A stretch of 64,000 nt of DNA from Pycnopodia helianthoides (Eukaryota; Echinodermata; Asteroidea; Forcipulatida; Asteriidae). The notes beneath the pieces are model-generated. The model had not been told where the DNA came from. It ran no database searches and saw only the letters and a list, made by a program, of their open reading frames with translations. Position 1 is the stretch's first letter. Each line of letters starts with the position of its first letter. The position numbers were made by a program, and so were the translations under genes. Below are positions 36,273 to 48,836 of the stretch, piece after piece. The DNA is taken from the NCBI GenBank assembly GCA_032158295.1, contig CM063256.1:6372034-6436033 (forward strand), written 5' to 3'.

Positions 36273-38094
36273 ACATGGTGTTGTATCTGAAATATTGCCA
36301 CATGTATGTTTCCTTTTCACGACAACGAGTGCACAAGAAGATCAACACTACTAGGACATGTACACCATGGCCAGACTTTTCAAAATTACTTCCAAAACGA
36401 TACTATTTTAACATTTCAGGTCAACAAATTTCTCTGCTTGTTGAAAGAAAAGTATCAAAATCATTTTACCCAGGTACAATGCGAGAATTGGTAACTATTG
36501 AATCGGTTTCTATAGCAACGAGGACAGTATGAGTTGCAACACATACCCCAGTCTATTGAACATTTCCGGAAGTAGACAAACTTATGTTGAGTTTATCTGA
36601 AAGAGAGGCCATCATAGTAGCTTCAAGATAACCGACTCTAAATCAAGGTCCATTTGTATTCCTCTAGGTATCAAAACTGTTTGAGATCTAATAGAGAAAA
36701 ACAGGTGGTTTCTTTACTATGATTGAATCTAGGAAGGAAGGGGGGTAGTCCCTTGTTGAACACACTGCTCTCCGGCAATAACGTCATCCAGCTCATAATT
36801 TGCTTGACGAAGTCAGTTCCCGCAAACTCCAAAGATACAGGGAACAAGAAGAAAAGGCTTCTCTGTGTATATTTATATCATTGTAATGCTTCCCTTTTTC
36901 TTAGAAGCTATCAGTGATCATGCCTGAAGAGTCGTATCTCAAGAGTTTCTTTTGGACCACTGGGAAGTATTTGTAACATCCGCTTTTTATTCCTTTTTCT
37001 GTTCGTTTCCTGGGGAAGTGCATTTCAAAAAGAGGTTGTCATGATTCAACATTGTAGTGTCTCATCATATAACTAGCTTTTTTAATGATTGTCCTAGTTT
37101 TGGGCAAGTACTATTTACCTTGAAGCAGTTTGAATGCACATTTTTTATTACAGTTAAATAGTTTTGTTGGGAACCATTCAATGGCCTCCACATTCTGTAC
37201 CACATGTCTTAACCAGTTAGACCACCAAGTTCACTCGTTGACAAGAATCATCTATATAACAAGAGGGGAGGAGGGGGGCTCAGATTCTAGGCAGTGCCTT
37301 TCCTTTTGAAAAATCAGAGCTGTATTGAGGTGAAGAATTAGGATTGTCTTCATTAAAAAAATAGTGAAAGTGAAGAACTACTGAGCGATTACTCTTTAAT
37401 TGTACAGCGTTATTGTCATACTGTTTGTATATACACTGAGTGTTCAGTTGTCAGTGCTGTAAAGGTTAACTGTCTTTTTCATAATTTACTAGCTAGTGTT
37501 ACAAGTATACCATTACACGGTTTCACCATACAGTGTCTGCTCAAGCAATCGGCTACACCACAAATTCTCATTCCTGTTAATAATAGTCCAGAGTGTATAC
37601 TTTGGGACCAAAATGGAAAAAAGAACATGTCCCAAAAAAGAAGGGACAAAAACAGACCAAGCTGCCTAACTACACACATTTACCAGTCCAACTACATTTG
37701 CACTATAGGCCTATTTAGGTGCTGCATATATTGTTTGCAACCAGTTCCCTAGAAATGTTGGCGATGAGATAAACTAACTGGGCAGTAGTTTGTGCTAAGA
37801 AGCTTCATGAGAGTAGGCCCGGCAAAGTCCCTGTTGTTACACACTATATGCCGTAGTAACCCTTCTTGTTCCATATTTAGTTGTGCAAGGAGAGGGTTAC
37901 ACTTTTTGTGTGAAATAGATATGAGGATAAAAAAGGGAAAGGCAAATAATCCGACATGATCAGTATCAAGGAATCCCCTCAATGCAGTGCTGCCAAGGGC
38001 ATGCGTTCTTATTCAGTTTTCAGGACCCCTTCGTGTGGTGTGATACTCGTAAATGTAGATGCTTTTTGTTTTACCAAAAGGCTCCCCTATGCAT
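36273..38094. other. Non-coding AT-rich DNA
   Basis: No gene is called. At 36,420-36,473 a 54-base open segment sits between an AG and a GT, but splice signals are ordinary and the translation is unrecognised (see rejected items). The rest has no supported content. Confidence 0.45.
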
Positions 38095-38513
38095 GGAGAC
38101 TGTTTGAGTTTCCTTGTGGAGACTATTTGAGTTTCCTTGTGGAGACTATTTGAGTTTCCTTGTACTGTTGTAGAGACTATTTGAGTTTCCTTGTGGAGAC
38201 TATTTGAGTTTCCTTGTGGAGACTATTTGAGTTTCCTTGTACTGTTGTAGAGACTATTTGAGTTTCCTTGTGGAGACTATTTGAGTTTCCTTGTGGAGAC
38301 TATTTGAGTTTCCTTGTGCAGACTATTTGAGTTTCCTTGTGGAGACTATTTGAGTTTCCTTGTGGAGAATATTTGAGTTTCCTTGTTTCAGACTATTTGA
38401 GTTTCCTTGTTGAGACTATTTGAGTTTCCTTGTGGAGACTATTTGAGTTTCCTTGTGGAGACTATTTGAATTTCCTTGTGGAAATTATTTGAGTTTACTT
38501 GTTGAGACTATTC
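38095..38513 (+). repeat. 23-bp minisatellite, about 17 copies
   Basis: Unit GAGACTATTTGAGTTTCCTTGTG. About 17 head-to-tail copies are countable, most identical. Copies 4 and 7 are preceded by an extra ACTGTTGTA block, giving two rounds of a three-unit higher-order repeat of about 77 bp. Copies 12-17 are more diverged (GAATATT, TTCAGAC, GGAAATTATT), as expected for an array edge. A period of 23 is not a multiple of three and no frame stays open. Confidence 0.9.
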
Positions 38514-40619
38514 CATTACGAGACTATATGATTTGAGAAAAAAGATCTGGCGGGGACGATCTAGTTAAAATCAAGCAGGACTGGATGTAAATCATTGTGG
38601 TTATTTATCACTGGCAGTGAATGCTGTATACAGAAATATCCACTAGGGAAGTATTCCCTAATGTTATTTGCACAATTGCCAGGCATTTCCTCATTGGGCA
38701 TTTTTGTTTCTGACATGTGAAGACAATAGCAACAAAATAAAACTGTTTGCTCTGCACTACCAGCTAACCTTCATTGCTCAATAATTAAGTAAGCTTAGCA
38801 CAGAGAAGTTTTGCTCAGCAGAACCCAGGTTACCAGCCAAAATATCATTAACTGTGGGAGGTTTCCTGCTATATGGTGCTCAGTACATAAATTTGATTAG
38901 CAATATTTTCTGTTAGATTTCCTCTTGACTCACTTAAACGTTGCGTTTTGGGTGTATGGTATGTTTTTTCCCCAGAACATATCCTTTCTTCGCCCAATTC
39001 TGAATCCATTATCTATCTATCCATCTATCTTTAAAGAGGCTCTGGGGTTACCAGACAAATTTATATCATTGGTTGAAAGAGTCAAGGTCAAAGTTGAATC
39101 CAAGAAATAGAGGACGCGTTTCATGAACCTCAAATCATGATGCTGTACATGTAGTATACCATCCTTTTCAAAACAAGCACAGTTTGACGCCATGCCTCAT
39201 AAAAAAACCCTCCTCAACCATCATTTCAAAACCTTTTTTTTCATTTGGAAGGGGAAGGATTTTTTTTATTTGTAGGACTGATAAGGCAAAGTCAAGGGCA
39301 CAAAAGTTGAACCCACAGAGGCAGCAAATTGAGGGGGCTGTTTAGTGACCACACCCCAGGCATTTTATTTATACACAGGGTGCAACTTGATATTTACATA
39401 CTGGTCCTGGTGGGCGTGTGGTACGGGCAACTTGTGGGTGTCTCTTTGATTAAGTACCCAGGTGGAAATACCTTCATGTAAAAAAAAAAGGATATGACTG
39501 AGAATTCAGCAGGTACCCCATTTTTTTTGTATTTCAATATTTGGATATAAAAAATGATGATGTATTGAGCAGGTACACACAGCACTTGTATTAAAAATTA
39601 ATTATACCTGTGCATCAATTTTGTCCCCATGTTTTTCACAAGAAAGTGATGTCATAGGTTTTTGTTTTGTTAAACTGTTCATTAAAGTAATACGTCATGT
39701 TAGGTTTTTGTTTTGTTGTTGTTTGTTTTTGTTTTTGTATACCATCCAAGCACAGTTTGACGTCATGCCTCACAACAGTTTTGTTTTAATATGCGTGTAC
39801 CTCTTGCATTTATAACTGCAACATGCTGTCTGCAGCTTATGAAGTGCAGAATTATATTTCAAGTTTTTGCCCTAATTACCCAAACATTTTAATAATCTGT
39901 GTGTTGTGTGACGTACTTCAGAATTGAGATCGTGTAGCCCATGTTAATAAACCTTATTCATACTGCCACCATCTTTGTCGCAAGTACATGCAATACAATA
40001 ATGATTGTCATTACAATAAAAAGGGAACCAGACTTTTTGTTTTCCCTTCAAGCCTCTGTGTTTGGTACCTTGATTTGAATTTGAGATAAGCAAGATGGCT
40101 GCAGCATGGTAAAGATCTGTCTTGCAGACTCATTGAACCAACCGTTGACTTCAGTTATAACATAATCGTGATGCTGAAGACCTTGCTGAATTCAACGAAA
40201 ATGCCAAAGACTGTATTCAGCTCTGGCTGAAACACAACATCTAGCGCGTGTGGACATGATCATCATCAGAAGAAGAAGAAGAAGAAGCTGTAATAGTTTT
40301 CATTTCCATAAATATTGATGCTGCTTATTCTTCCATGCAGGAATAGTCTGCTTTTCTGAGAACACTGAGTCCAATTTGTATTTATTATTATTTATTGTAA
40401 TGGTATCATGGTTGCCTCAACTGCAGACTTAATCAATGTAGCTGAGAAGGCTGAGGAAACATGTAAACAAGGGTGCTTGCTGGTAATGAAGCAGAAATAC
40501 TGGATACATGCCTACTCTGCCATCATGTTTACTAGTCCATGTTCAACTATACCCTAGTGCACAGGATCTACTGCTGAATGCCCCCCCCCCATACAAGGAA
40601 CTTAACAATTATGGTAATT
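38514..40619. other. Non-coding with a TTACCAGCC repeat fragment
   Basis: A degenerate copy of the TTACCAGCC / GTTTCCTGCT repeat lies at about 38,755-38,890 (AGCTTAGCACAG, GGTTACCAGCCAAAAT, GGTTTCCTGCT). Short (AGA)n at 40,267-40,286. GCAAGATGGCTGCAGC near 40,091 is a YY1-like string. No gene seen. Confidence 0.45.
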
Positions 40620-40705
40620 GATGTATCTTGTTCAAGGACACAAGCATCACAACTAGCCAGGCTTGGATTCGAACCAATCTCTGTTATGACATAGGAGCGT
40701 TTGAC
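40620..40705 (-). mobile_element. tRNA-derived SINE fragment, reverse orientation
   Basis: GGATTCGAACC (40,665-40,675) is the reverse complement of a Pol III B box. On its left is CTTGTTCAAGGACACAAGCATCACAAC, split here at AAGGACACAAG, which matches the reverse of the SINE body following the B box at 42,191 and 54,201 (CTTGTGTCCTTCAGCAAG). The A-box half is not recognisable, so the copy is truncated. Confidence 0.5.
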
Positions 40706-42111
40706 CCAAAAAAACTCAAAAAATAACAAGTTAAATTCATAGAGAGAACGAAGTGAGCAATTGGAATTACAAAACTAGAATGAACATTTCGAGAGGCAAT
40801 ATTGTTCAATATTTCCGAACCATTTTTCCGCAAATTGTGAATGTGGTTTTTGAAACAATTGTTTTAATACAAAGCATGTTCTGAACAAAACCAAATAATG
40901 AAGGATGCTTTACCACAGCACACAGATGTAGTCATACTTCATCCAATTTGTTGACTTCTTGATGCACCAATGAAGAACCTCATTCTTAATTTTGTTTAAA
41001 GGGTATCCTTTGAATATCAGACCACTGAGTGAGGTGATGATATTACTCAAGATGAATAATGGTGGCCATTTTGAGTAGCTAGGGAGGCTGCCCCTGGTTT
41101 GAATGGACAGTGGGGAATACTTGTCCCAAGCGCCCAATCAATAAGGGGCACCTTGGTTGAAAGTCTTACTACTGAGATATAGGCCTCTTTTTTGTGTGTT
41201 GGGGAAGGGCATAAATAAATCTGGCCTGGATTATACATAGCGTACCAGCTAGACATGACCAACTGTGCTTAATGACCAGAATGAATTGAATAGCTAGACT
41301 TTGCTCATAGAGCAGCCATCTTGTTTTCCCCCATCCAAAACAACACAGCCAAACCAGAGAGCAAAAAGGAATGTGCTGTATTTACAATGAAAATCAGTAA
41401 CACTGGTTGCAATTTAAGGTGGTTGAGGCAAGGAAGAGATCTAAACAACACTGTTTATCTGAATCTGCTGGTTTTTGATGAGAGTTTTGCAAGTCATATA
41501 CAAAGAAATGCTACTTTTCTTTGAGAGATGTACTTTGGTAATCTGGAAGAAAATTTCAGTGCGATGCTTGCTACTACATAACCACTACCTGTTAAGTCAT
41601 GTCATTTTTTTAATATGATGTTTGCTTTATTAATTAGCTTGTTAATAGCTCTATAAATAAATCCTTTCTCCAAATTGATGCACAGCCAGCTCATAAGCTT
41701 TGTATGCTTTTGCTGTGGTAGAAGGGGTTACCAACCATATCACATTGTTATATATATACTGTTTGTGAGTGGTTTCCTGCTAGTTTTTACTTAGCAACAC
41801 AAATTTTGCTTAGCCAACATTTTTACTAAACAGATGTATGAAATATGTCTATGCTTAAAACCATTTTATACATTAATATTTGTAATTTGAATAGTAATTG
41901 TTGTTTGGACAGTGACTGTTTTTCAATACGGGTATATTTATTTGTACTATTAATATTATTGTTCGTTGTTTAAATCCACCAAATCCTTGGCATTTGATTG
42001 GTTAGGATGTCTTGCTAATCAAAATAAAGCTGCACCTCCTCAAGCTACACCATGTTGTCTGCAATTCTGACTTGTATGTAGAGCTAATGTTAGTCCATCT
42101 CGGGAACGTCT
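40706..42111. other. Non-coding with a TTACCAGCC repeat fragment
   Basis: Degenerate GGTTACCAACCA ... GGTTTCCTGCTAG ... CTTAGCAACA ... TTTGCTTAGCC at about 41,725-41,835. The rest is AT-rich. No gene seen. Confidence 0.45.
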
Positions 42112-42148
42112 ATGTCATGTGATCAGTTGGATACAAATCACATGACAT
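42112..42148. other. 12-bp perfect inverted repeat
   Basis: ATGTCATGTGAT (42,112-42,123) and ATCACATGACAT (42,137-42,148) are exact reverse complements separated by 13 bases. Each arm includes CATGTG, an E-box-like hexamer (CANNTG), so the pair may be two head-to-head bHLH-type sites. It lies about 40 bases upstream of the SINE. Confidence 0.6.
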
Positions 42149-42190
42149 CAACTGTTCTTTCATTTGGAACGATGCTTACGCATAAATCAT

Positions 42191-42505
42191 GTCGTGGCTG
42201 AGCAGTCAAGCGCACCGGACTCAAGCTCAGTGGTATTTCTGATCAGCAGAGTGTGGGTTCGAGTCCCGGTCTTGACACTTGTGTCCCTAAGCAAGACACT
42301 TAACCAGTGTTTCTGGCAGTGGCTGCCGAGTGCGCAGCAGCACCTTCTCAACCCTTATAAGGTGCTACATAAATCGGTCTCATAATTCAACAATTTCAAA
42401 AACCTGAATTGAACATGTTTTTTCTTTGTTCAAGTCCCTTGAGTACCCTACTAATTAATAGATAGATGTGCTACATAAGACTCCAGTATTGTTATTATCA
42501 TTATT
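42191..42505 (+). mobile_element. tRNA-Leu-derived SINE, copy 1
   Basis: The head begins GTCGTGGCTGAGCAG with an A box at 42,195-42,205, then a CAA-type anticodon loop (GGACTCAAGCTC), a long variable arm as in tRNA-Leu, and a B box GGTTCGAGTCC at 42,256-42,266. The body continues CACTTGTGTCCCTAAGCAAG, then GTGCTACATAA strings, and ends near TATTGTTATTATCATTATT. No CCA-ready acceptor end. Copy 2 lies at 54,201. The body between the two copies differs by a deletion here. Confidence 0.75.
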
Positions 42506-45037
42506 TTATACCAATTTTCACATGTTGTACATGTTCTCCCAATAGAAAATAACAAAATAAACCATCCTGCATTATGCATGCTGGTTTTTTATCCTGGTAG
42601 AATGATGCTTTAATGAACATTTCCGTGGTAGCAGATATTTATATTTTGCATCCATCATTTATCCCATGACCTATATTAAGAAAAATTTCTGAATTTCAAA
42701 GTACTTTTTGTTTCAAATTAGACAACAGTGTTATTTCACGGTGGTGTACAAACAATGTGCTTACACCGCACACCGACATACAATAATACACTTGTTTTGC
42801 TTTTATTCTTGCCTCTAAATTTATTTACAAAACTCGGACACGTCAGCAGTATGAGATTACACTGCACAGCTGGAACTCACTTTTATGACAATTTGAGAAA
42901 TATTTGGGACTGAATTAAAGGTTTTGGCTGTACCATTTAATCACCAGCACTGATACGTATGCATTTTTATAGACAGCTGGCTTTTATGCCTACTGTGCTT
43001 GAGCATGACGGTACAAGAAACTATACATGAGTGTACCGTTGTGTTGCAGTATAGGAAGCACATACGTATGTGTTGAATCGACTCATTCATATTAAAGAAT
43101 AACTCTGTGTTAAACCTGCATATGGTACAGTGGAGCTGATGTTCGCTTGTAGTGTACAATTTCTAAGTTCACCCTTGTATGGTTGCTATACATTTCAAGC
43201 GATCCTATTTTGCTGGATAAGGTTGGGGGTCTACAAAATGAACGATAAACCATTAACCCTTATGCTTATGGTATGGATAGATAGATAGGGGTATAAGTTT
43301 GAAGCGTACCTTGTGTGCAGGAATGGTGTCCAATGTACTGCTTGATCCACCATGTTGTAGTTTATGTAGCGTCGTGGCAGTCACCAAAGGTGTATGATCC
43401 ATCCAGTCGTTGTGTCGTCCCGCAAAACCCCGATGTCAAAGAAAGAAAAAAAAGATGGTTGCTGATTGCGAAGGAATCAGACTTCTTGTGGACTGCGTGA
43501 TGTGAACTTTCCTGACGAGCTCTCCTCATGCCAAATGATGAGACCACGGCATGAGTTTCAGCAATATCGTCGGGAAAAAAAAGAAGAAGCCAAAACTGTG
43601 TGGGCGTAGTGGAGTGACTGACTATACTGATAGGAAGGTGGCTGGTGGATGACCAAGTGACTGCAAGCACCGACCGAGCCACAATAATTTATTAATCAGT
43701 TTTATCAAGAGAAGCAAAAAAAAAAAAAAAAAAAAAAAAAAGCCAAAACAAATCATATGGGGGTGGCGAATTTGCAACATCACCAATTGCCGAAAAAATC
43801 CGGAGAAGGAAAAAAAAGGACGTAACATGTGCGATGTAGTCGCTCGGCTGTGGGCTCTTCCCATCTACCTATCTGTATCCCCGACTACTGTTATATAGGT
43901 GGACTCTACCTGGTTCAATGTATGTACTGCTTTCAGCTGTCATCCACCCACTCACTTGTTTGCTACTGGCTGGCTTACTTCATCACAGCTTGGCGGGCAC
44001 TGCAAAGCCACTCTGTACAGTACTACTGCTTAATACACCCAACCTTATAATACTGTACAATCAACCCCCTCCTCCTTCCCCCCTCCCTGTTTTCTTTTGA
44101 AGTGTAGATTTTGTTTTAATTCCTGATGATGATGAGCTCATGACTCCAGTGCCTATTAATACATTGTTACATAGTCAGGAGGAAGTATACATAGCAATCA
44201 AGGGGATGGTTTTGAAGTTGTCTCACATGATTGTGACATTGCAAATGTAAAACCAGATTTATCTCCACATCCTTATTTTGAAACAATGAGAGCGGAGAAA
44301 CACAAATACTGATGTCCTGTTGAAATGTCTCATCTTGAAGTAAAACATCTCATATCTCATTGCCATTAAAACCATGACTTGTCTTGGGGGTAATATACAA
44401 CCCAGGAAACAAACACCTGTAGTGTCCTAGAAAATTCCCTTTTTATTCTAAACTAGTCACTTCTGTTGTGTTTATAGAGTAGTGTTGAAACACATTAGTA
44501 ACCACGGCTCAAGTGAGCACATTTAAGGAAATACATATAATTTGTAATAAGCCTGAATATTGTATTCGAATCCTACTTGAATTACATCTGATAAATACAT
44601 TTTTGTGACCCAAATACCCTGAGCAATTGTTCAGTCTGACATGATATCACTGTAGAGGAAAATGTTGAATGAATCGTTAGGCTGCGAGGAAGGGAATGTC
44701 CAAAACCAGGCTGCAAAATTTTGCTGGTGAAGGACGTGTACAAGAATGACCACTTCCTGCCAATTGGATCCACCTGTGTTTGTTGAGAATTTGGAATTAG
44801 TTCCCAAATGTTCAGTTGTAAGAGGATCTTCCTTACACAAATTGAAACTAACCACAGAACCCCTATATGTATTTATATACTAACAAGAAGGAAATGTTAG
44901 TGCATGGTGAATCTTCCTTGTTGTATTACAGGAGGGGGGTTCCCCCTTCTGCAATCAGAACATGTGACATCAATAATGTATTTTCAGAATGTCCTGTTAA
45001 TGAGTACTAAATGGTATGAATGATTCAGTAACTGCTT
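42506..45037. other. Non-coding; poly-A run at 43.72 kb
   Basis: Contains a 26-A run at 43,716-43,741 preceded by about 350 bases of GC-richer sequence. That could be a retroposed cDNA, but no target-site duplication or recognisable gene is evident. Weak protein-like strings at 43,400-43,600 are discussed under rejected items. The rest is AT-rich. Confidence 0.4.
43716..43741 (+). repeat. Poly-A tract (26 A)
   Basis: Uninterrupted A-run. Could be a retroposon tail, but no body was identified. Confidence 0.9.
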
Positions 45038-45242
45038 AATAGACCGTATTGAATATGACGTCATCATTCAAAAACCTGCCCTACAACATGGCGTCTGTGA
45101 GCGTGTGCGTGTACGTGTGCCGTAGAAATCAAACCGGGAGCGCTGCGAGCTTCATTGATGTACGCGTTTAGACGCGCATACGGTTTGCCCTACAAGATGG
45201 CGACTTTCATAGCAACAAAGGAGTTATTCAATATTGTCTATT
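45038..45242. mobile_element. Probable 205-bp MITE carrying ATGGCG motifs
   Basis: The ends AATAGACCGTATTGAATA (45,038) and the reverse complement of TATTCAATATTGTCTATT (to 45,242) agree at 16 of 18 positions. Inside, CCCTACAACATGGCG (about 45,078) and CCCTACAAGATGGCG (about 45,187) form a direct repeat of a YY1-like motif, next to a TGACGTCAT CRE. The interior is CpG-rich (GTACGCGTTTAGACGCGC) unlike its flanks. Target-site duplication not resolved. Alternatively a small promoter with flanking palindromes. Confidence 0.5.
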
Positions 45243-48184
45243 GACTTTTGTCATTGTGGAATCATCTTGGTTTCTGCCATTGCAATCGATGTGGTCGAAC
45301 CGAGGCTGAAGGGCAAACCCTTCTGGTCTTCTTTCTCAGTATAATGAGATCAGTATTCATTAATACTCTTGTTCACTTTGAACAGGTGCTAAGCAGAAGA
45401 TAATGCTTAACAACTTAATCCTCTTAGCAAAAATAAAACATTGCAGGAAACTGGTCGAAACATTATTCACCCAATGAGCGTTTGGCTAATGCCTCCTTAA
45501 CTTTCTGTTTTGGTTAGCAAGTTTTTGAGCACATAGGAAATTGACCTTATATTTTTAAACTGTGTGCTGGTGTACCCATTTTAGATGTTAATCAAAAGTG
45601 ATAATAATTATTTAGCGTTTGTAACATCCAAGAGGTATGGAACATGTGCTGATGTGCAAGCATTTGTTAGCTGTTCCAACCTGTCATGCTTGTTTTGTTT
45701 TACCAATTATAACCTCCAGAAAATTAATAAATATGTTTTAAGAATACACTTTGTAATGAAAACTCTAGCAATCTTTAGACATGCATGCGTGCGTGTGTTG
45801 AGAAAACATGATGGTCATTTTATATGGGGACCATGAGTTGACTGAAAATTCAATCATGCTGGAAATTTAGTTCACTCTGAACGATGATTGTTACAAATGG
45901 TTGACGTATCAAGAGGGTGTATGTGCCATTTCATTTGTAATGATAGTGCATTTATTGTCTTCATGCCAATAAAGTCAGAGTATTGCACAAATATCTGAGA
46001 GCAAATTTTGAAAAGTACAAGTAATACTAATTGAAATAAAATGATTTAATTTAAATAGTAATTTATTAGAGACCTAATGGTTAAACTCATGACGTCACAT
46101 ATGTACAAGGTCAAAGGTCAGGAGACACAAACTGCTGAGGCGTATGGAAAAAAATCTCAAGTCGTGATTTTGTATTATCAGATTTCTTGAACTCTTTCAT
46201 GCGCCGACCGGTCGCTAGCGACTGGTTTAAATCCCTGCAGAAAAAAAAAGTAAAACAAAAAACAAAGATCCCACGGCCACACAGTTTTCAGGACGGGAAG
46301 GAGGACTCTTGGGGGGTGGGCGCTATTGTGACAATTGTTTTTTGTTTTTTGAAGGGGGGGGGGGTTTCGTAATTTGCAAATATCGAGTAATCAATTAATA
46401 TGTCCACGTGATCAATTTATCCCCTAAAGTAAGTGGTGCAGAAAAGGGTTGACTAAGCCTTGATTTCTGCGCATGTCAGTGGTTGGCAGTTTCTCTGTAC
46501 AAAATTCAGACTTCTGTTCACAAAATACATAACTTTGCCTACGACAAGTTGATGCCAGATGTACGTTCAATGACAATCGTTTGTGAAGCAGTGATGTTAT
46601 CTCTACTAATCAAAATACCAGACAAGTTGGACTTTAAACCGTTCATCCCACTACATCCGCTCTACATCAATAACATATTTATTAATAACAGTGGGGTACA
46701 ACACGTGTAATGGCTACCAGCTTCATTCATAAAGAGTGTGGGCTTTCCCATTCATGGGAAACAATGAGGCAATTACCTGGCAAGGTTTCATTCATAAAAA
46801 TATAAAAACTTTAGCAGCTGGATTGTCCGAAGGTTAAAGGGGCTCCATTGTCATCAGATGGTCTCTTGTTTTAACCATTAAAGGGGCAGTGAATTATGTT
46901 GTGGTTGAAGAGTACATTAATTGCGATCTTCTAGTTTGTGTTGGAGATTCTTTTTAGAGGGGTGGTACAGTGTGTATCATTATGCTAGCAAGAATGCATT
47001 CGTTGCACTCCTCCAGTTTTTAGAAATGACCTTAAAAAGGGATGATACAAAGTTGTTACTATGTCAACGGGATTGCATTATTTCTAATCCTCTGATTTTC
47101 AGGGAGAGAATTCCACGGGTAATTATACACCATTGGACTTGGAGGAGTACATCAAATCAACCTTTCTATTCTCTTGAAACAAACTGTGAAAATACTACTG
47201 GAAGTTGTTATGATACATGTAGTTAATAAAAAAATCTACATTAATGTTACATACAAATGTCCTATCTTTTTCATTCATACCTATTCAACGTTGTGTAAGT
47301 TTTATCCACGCTTCAGTGGTTTTCACACTTAAATTACACATCCTTTTTTTTCATGAGTAATCAATTCTGTACCATCCTTTGAACACGTCATCTGGGTTCC
47401 CCCCCCCCCCCCGCCCCCGCCCCCCTCCGCTAGTCACCTTGTTTGACCCCCTATCAGGACAATTGACATAGTACCTACGTCATTCGCTTGTATTCATTTG
47501 ATTATATTTAGTCGTGTGGCTGTACGGTCTTCTTGCTGTGTTTCAATTCAACACCTCGGCCCTGTGGCCGTCAGGACACCCCCCCCCCCCTCCAACCACC
47601 ATGATGCTGTAGTAGAATAATTCACGCTACGAATTTGCACGAGGAAATAGTAGAGAAATGTACATGTATCATGAGGGTATGGGTTAGACCATTGGTGTCC
47701 GAAAGGGGTGTTTGCCTTGGGGATGGAGGGTGACTTAGCAATTAAAAGTATATTCGCTAGATTAATTCCAGTACCACCATCTATATTAATTTTACGAGAC
47801 TTGGTTGTGATCGGATATCCGGACAAACTGATAGTGATAAGACGCTGTGATATATTGTGTCATGTTGTGAATAATTTTTGAAAATATTCTACTGTTTCAG
47901 GAAGGTCCACCAAAACGGCCCCTTCTTAATGGGACTACTTTAAATTGCTAATCATAAACTGTCTTTGTAGTGCGATTTCATGGTGAGGATTGTATGATTG
48001 TAAATTAAAGCGGTTTATACAAATCAAACACTTGTTGTCTTCTTCTAAATACACACTGAAGGGGATCCAGTCACAAACAATACACATTGTGTTCCATGTG
48101 TCTGGAAACTTTGTTTGCAACGGGAAATTTTTGTAGCAAATGTGTGCTAGAGAAGTTCTGATATTGGACCCTGTGACACACCCA
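45243..48184. other. Non-coding; repeat fragments and G/C homopolymers
   Basis: A degenerate GCTAAGCAG / CTTAGCAAAA / GCAGGAAACTGG copy lies at about 45,380-45,540. Homopolymers: 11 G at 46,354-46,364, 14 C at 47,399-47,412, 12 C at 47,579-47,590. Chance frames only. No gene seen. Confidence 0.45.
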
Positions 48185-48836
48185 TACTTACCCACTCTAA
48201 CCCCTCTAACCACATGCCCCTTGCCAATCACCTCTCACCCCTCACCTCCCTTCTAACCCTCACCTTGCACCCTTTGCCCCCTTACTTCCTTACCCCTCTA
48301 ACCACTCTAACACCTCTAACCCCATGCCCCTTGCCAATCACCTTTCACCCCTCACCTCCCTTCTAACCCTCACCTTGCACCCCTCGCCCCCCTTAACGCC
48401 CTTAACCACTCTAACCCCTCTAACCCCATGCCCCTTGCCAATCACCTTTCACCCCTCACCTCCCTTCTAACCTTCACCTTTCACCCCTCGCCCCTTTTAC
48501 GCCTTAACCACTCTAACCCCTCTAACCCATGCCCCTTGCCAATCACCTTTCATCCCTCACCTCCCTTCTAACCCTCACCTTGCACCCCTCGCCCCCCTTA
48601 ACGCCCTTAACCACTCTAACCCCTCTAACCCCATGCCCCTTGCCAATCACCTTTCACCCCTCACCTCCCTTCTAACCTTCACCTTGCACCCCTCGCCCCC
48701 CTTTACGCCTTAACCACTCTAACCCCTCTAACCCCATGCCCCTTGCCAATCACCTTTCACCCCTCACCTCCCTTCTAACCCTCGCCTTGCACCCCTCTCC
48801 CCCCTTTACGCCCTTACCCCCTACCCCTCACCCCTC
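48185..48836 (+). repeat. C-rich minisatellite, about 105-bp unit, six copies
   Basis: Six head-to-tail copies share CATGCCCCTTGCCAATCACC (near 48,210, 48,324, 48,427, 48,530, 48,635 and 48,739), followed by TCACCCCTCACCTCCCTTCT, AACC, TCACCTTGCACCCCTC and a CTCTAACC-rich segment. The plus strand is almost devoid of G. The array contains many CTAACCC strings, the complement of the animal telomere motif plus extra G, without forming a true telomeric array. No open frame of interest. Confidence 0.9.

Noticed and set aside
36420..36473. 54-base internal exon (VNKFLCLLKEKYQNHFTQ)
   Set aside because: AG and GT flanks are ordinary, another frame is also open across it, and there is no partner exon or family match.
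38095..38513. CRISPR-like array
   Set aside because: Units are head-to-tail without unique spacers and the genome is eukaryotic, so it is a minisatellite.
43315..43620. THAP-like domain remnant (CVVPQNPDVKERKKRWLLIA and, in another frame, NFPDELSS)
   Set aside because: The resemblance is a short W/P/basic pattern only. The C2CH cysteine pair and CxxHF signature cannot be found in frame, and a stop and a frame change lie between the two strings.
43716..43741. Poly-A tail of a retroposed pseudogene
   Set aside because: No recognisable parent gene upstream and no flanking target-site duplication that I can see.
48185..48836. True interstitial telomeric repeat
   Set aside because: CTAACCC strings occur only as parts of a 105-bp unit, not as contiguous hexamer repeats.
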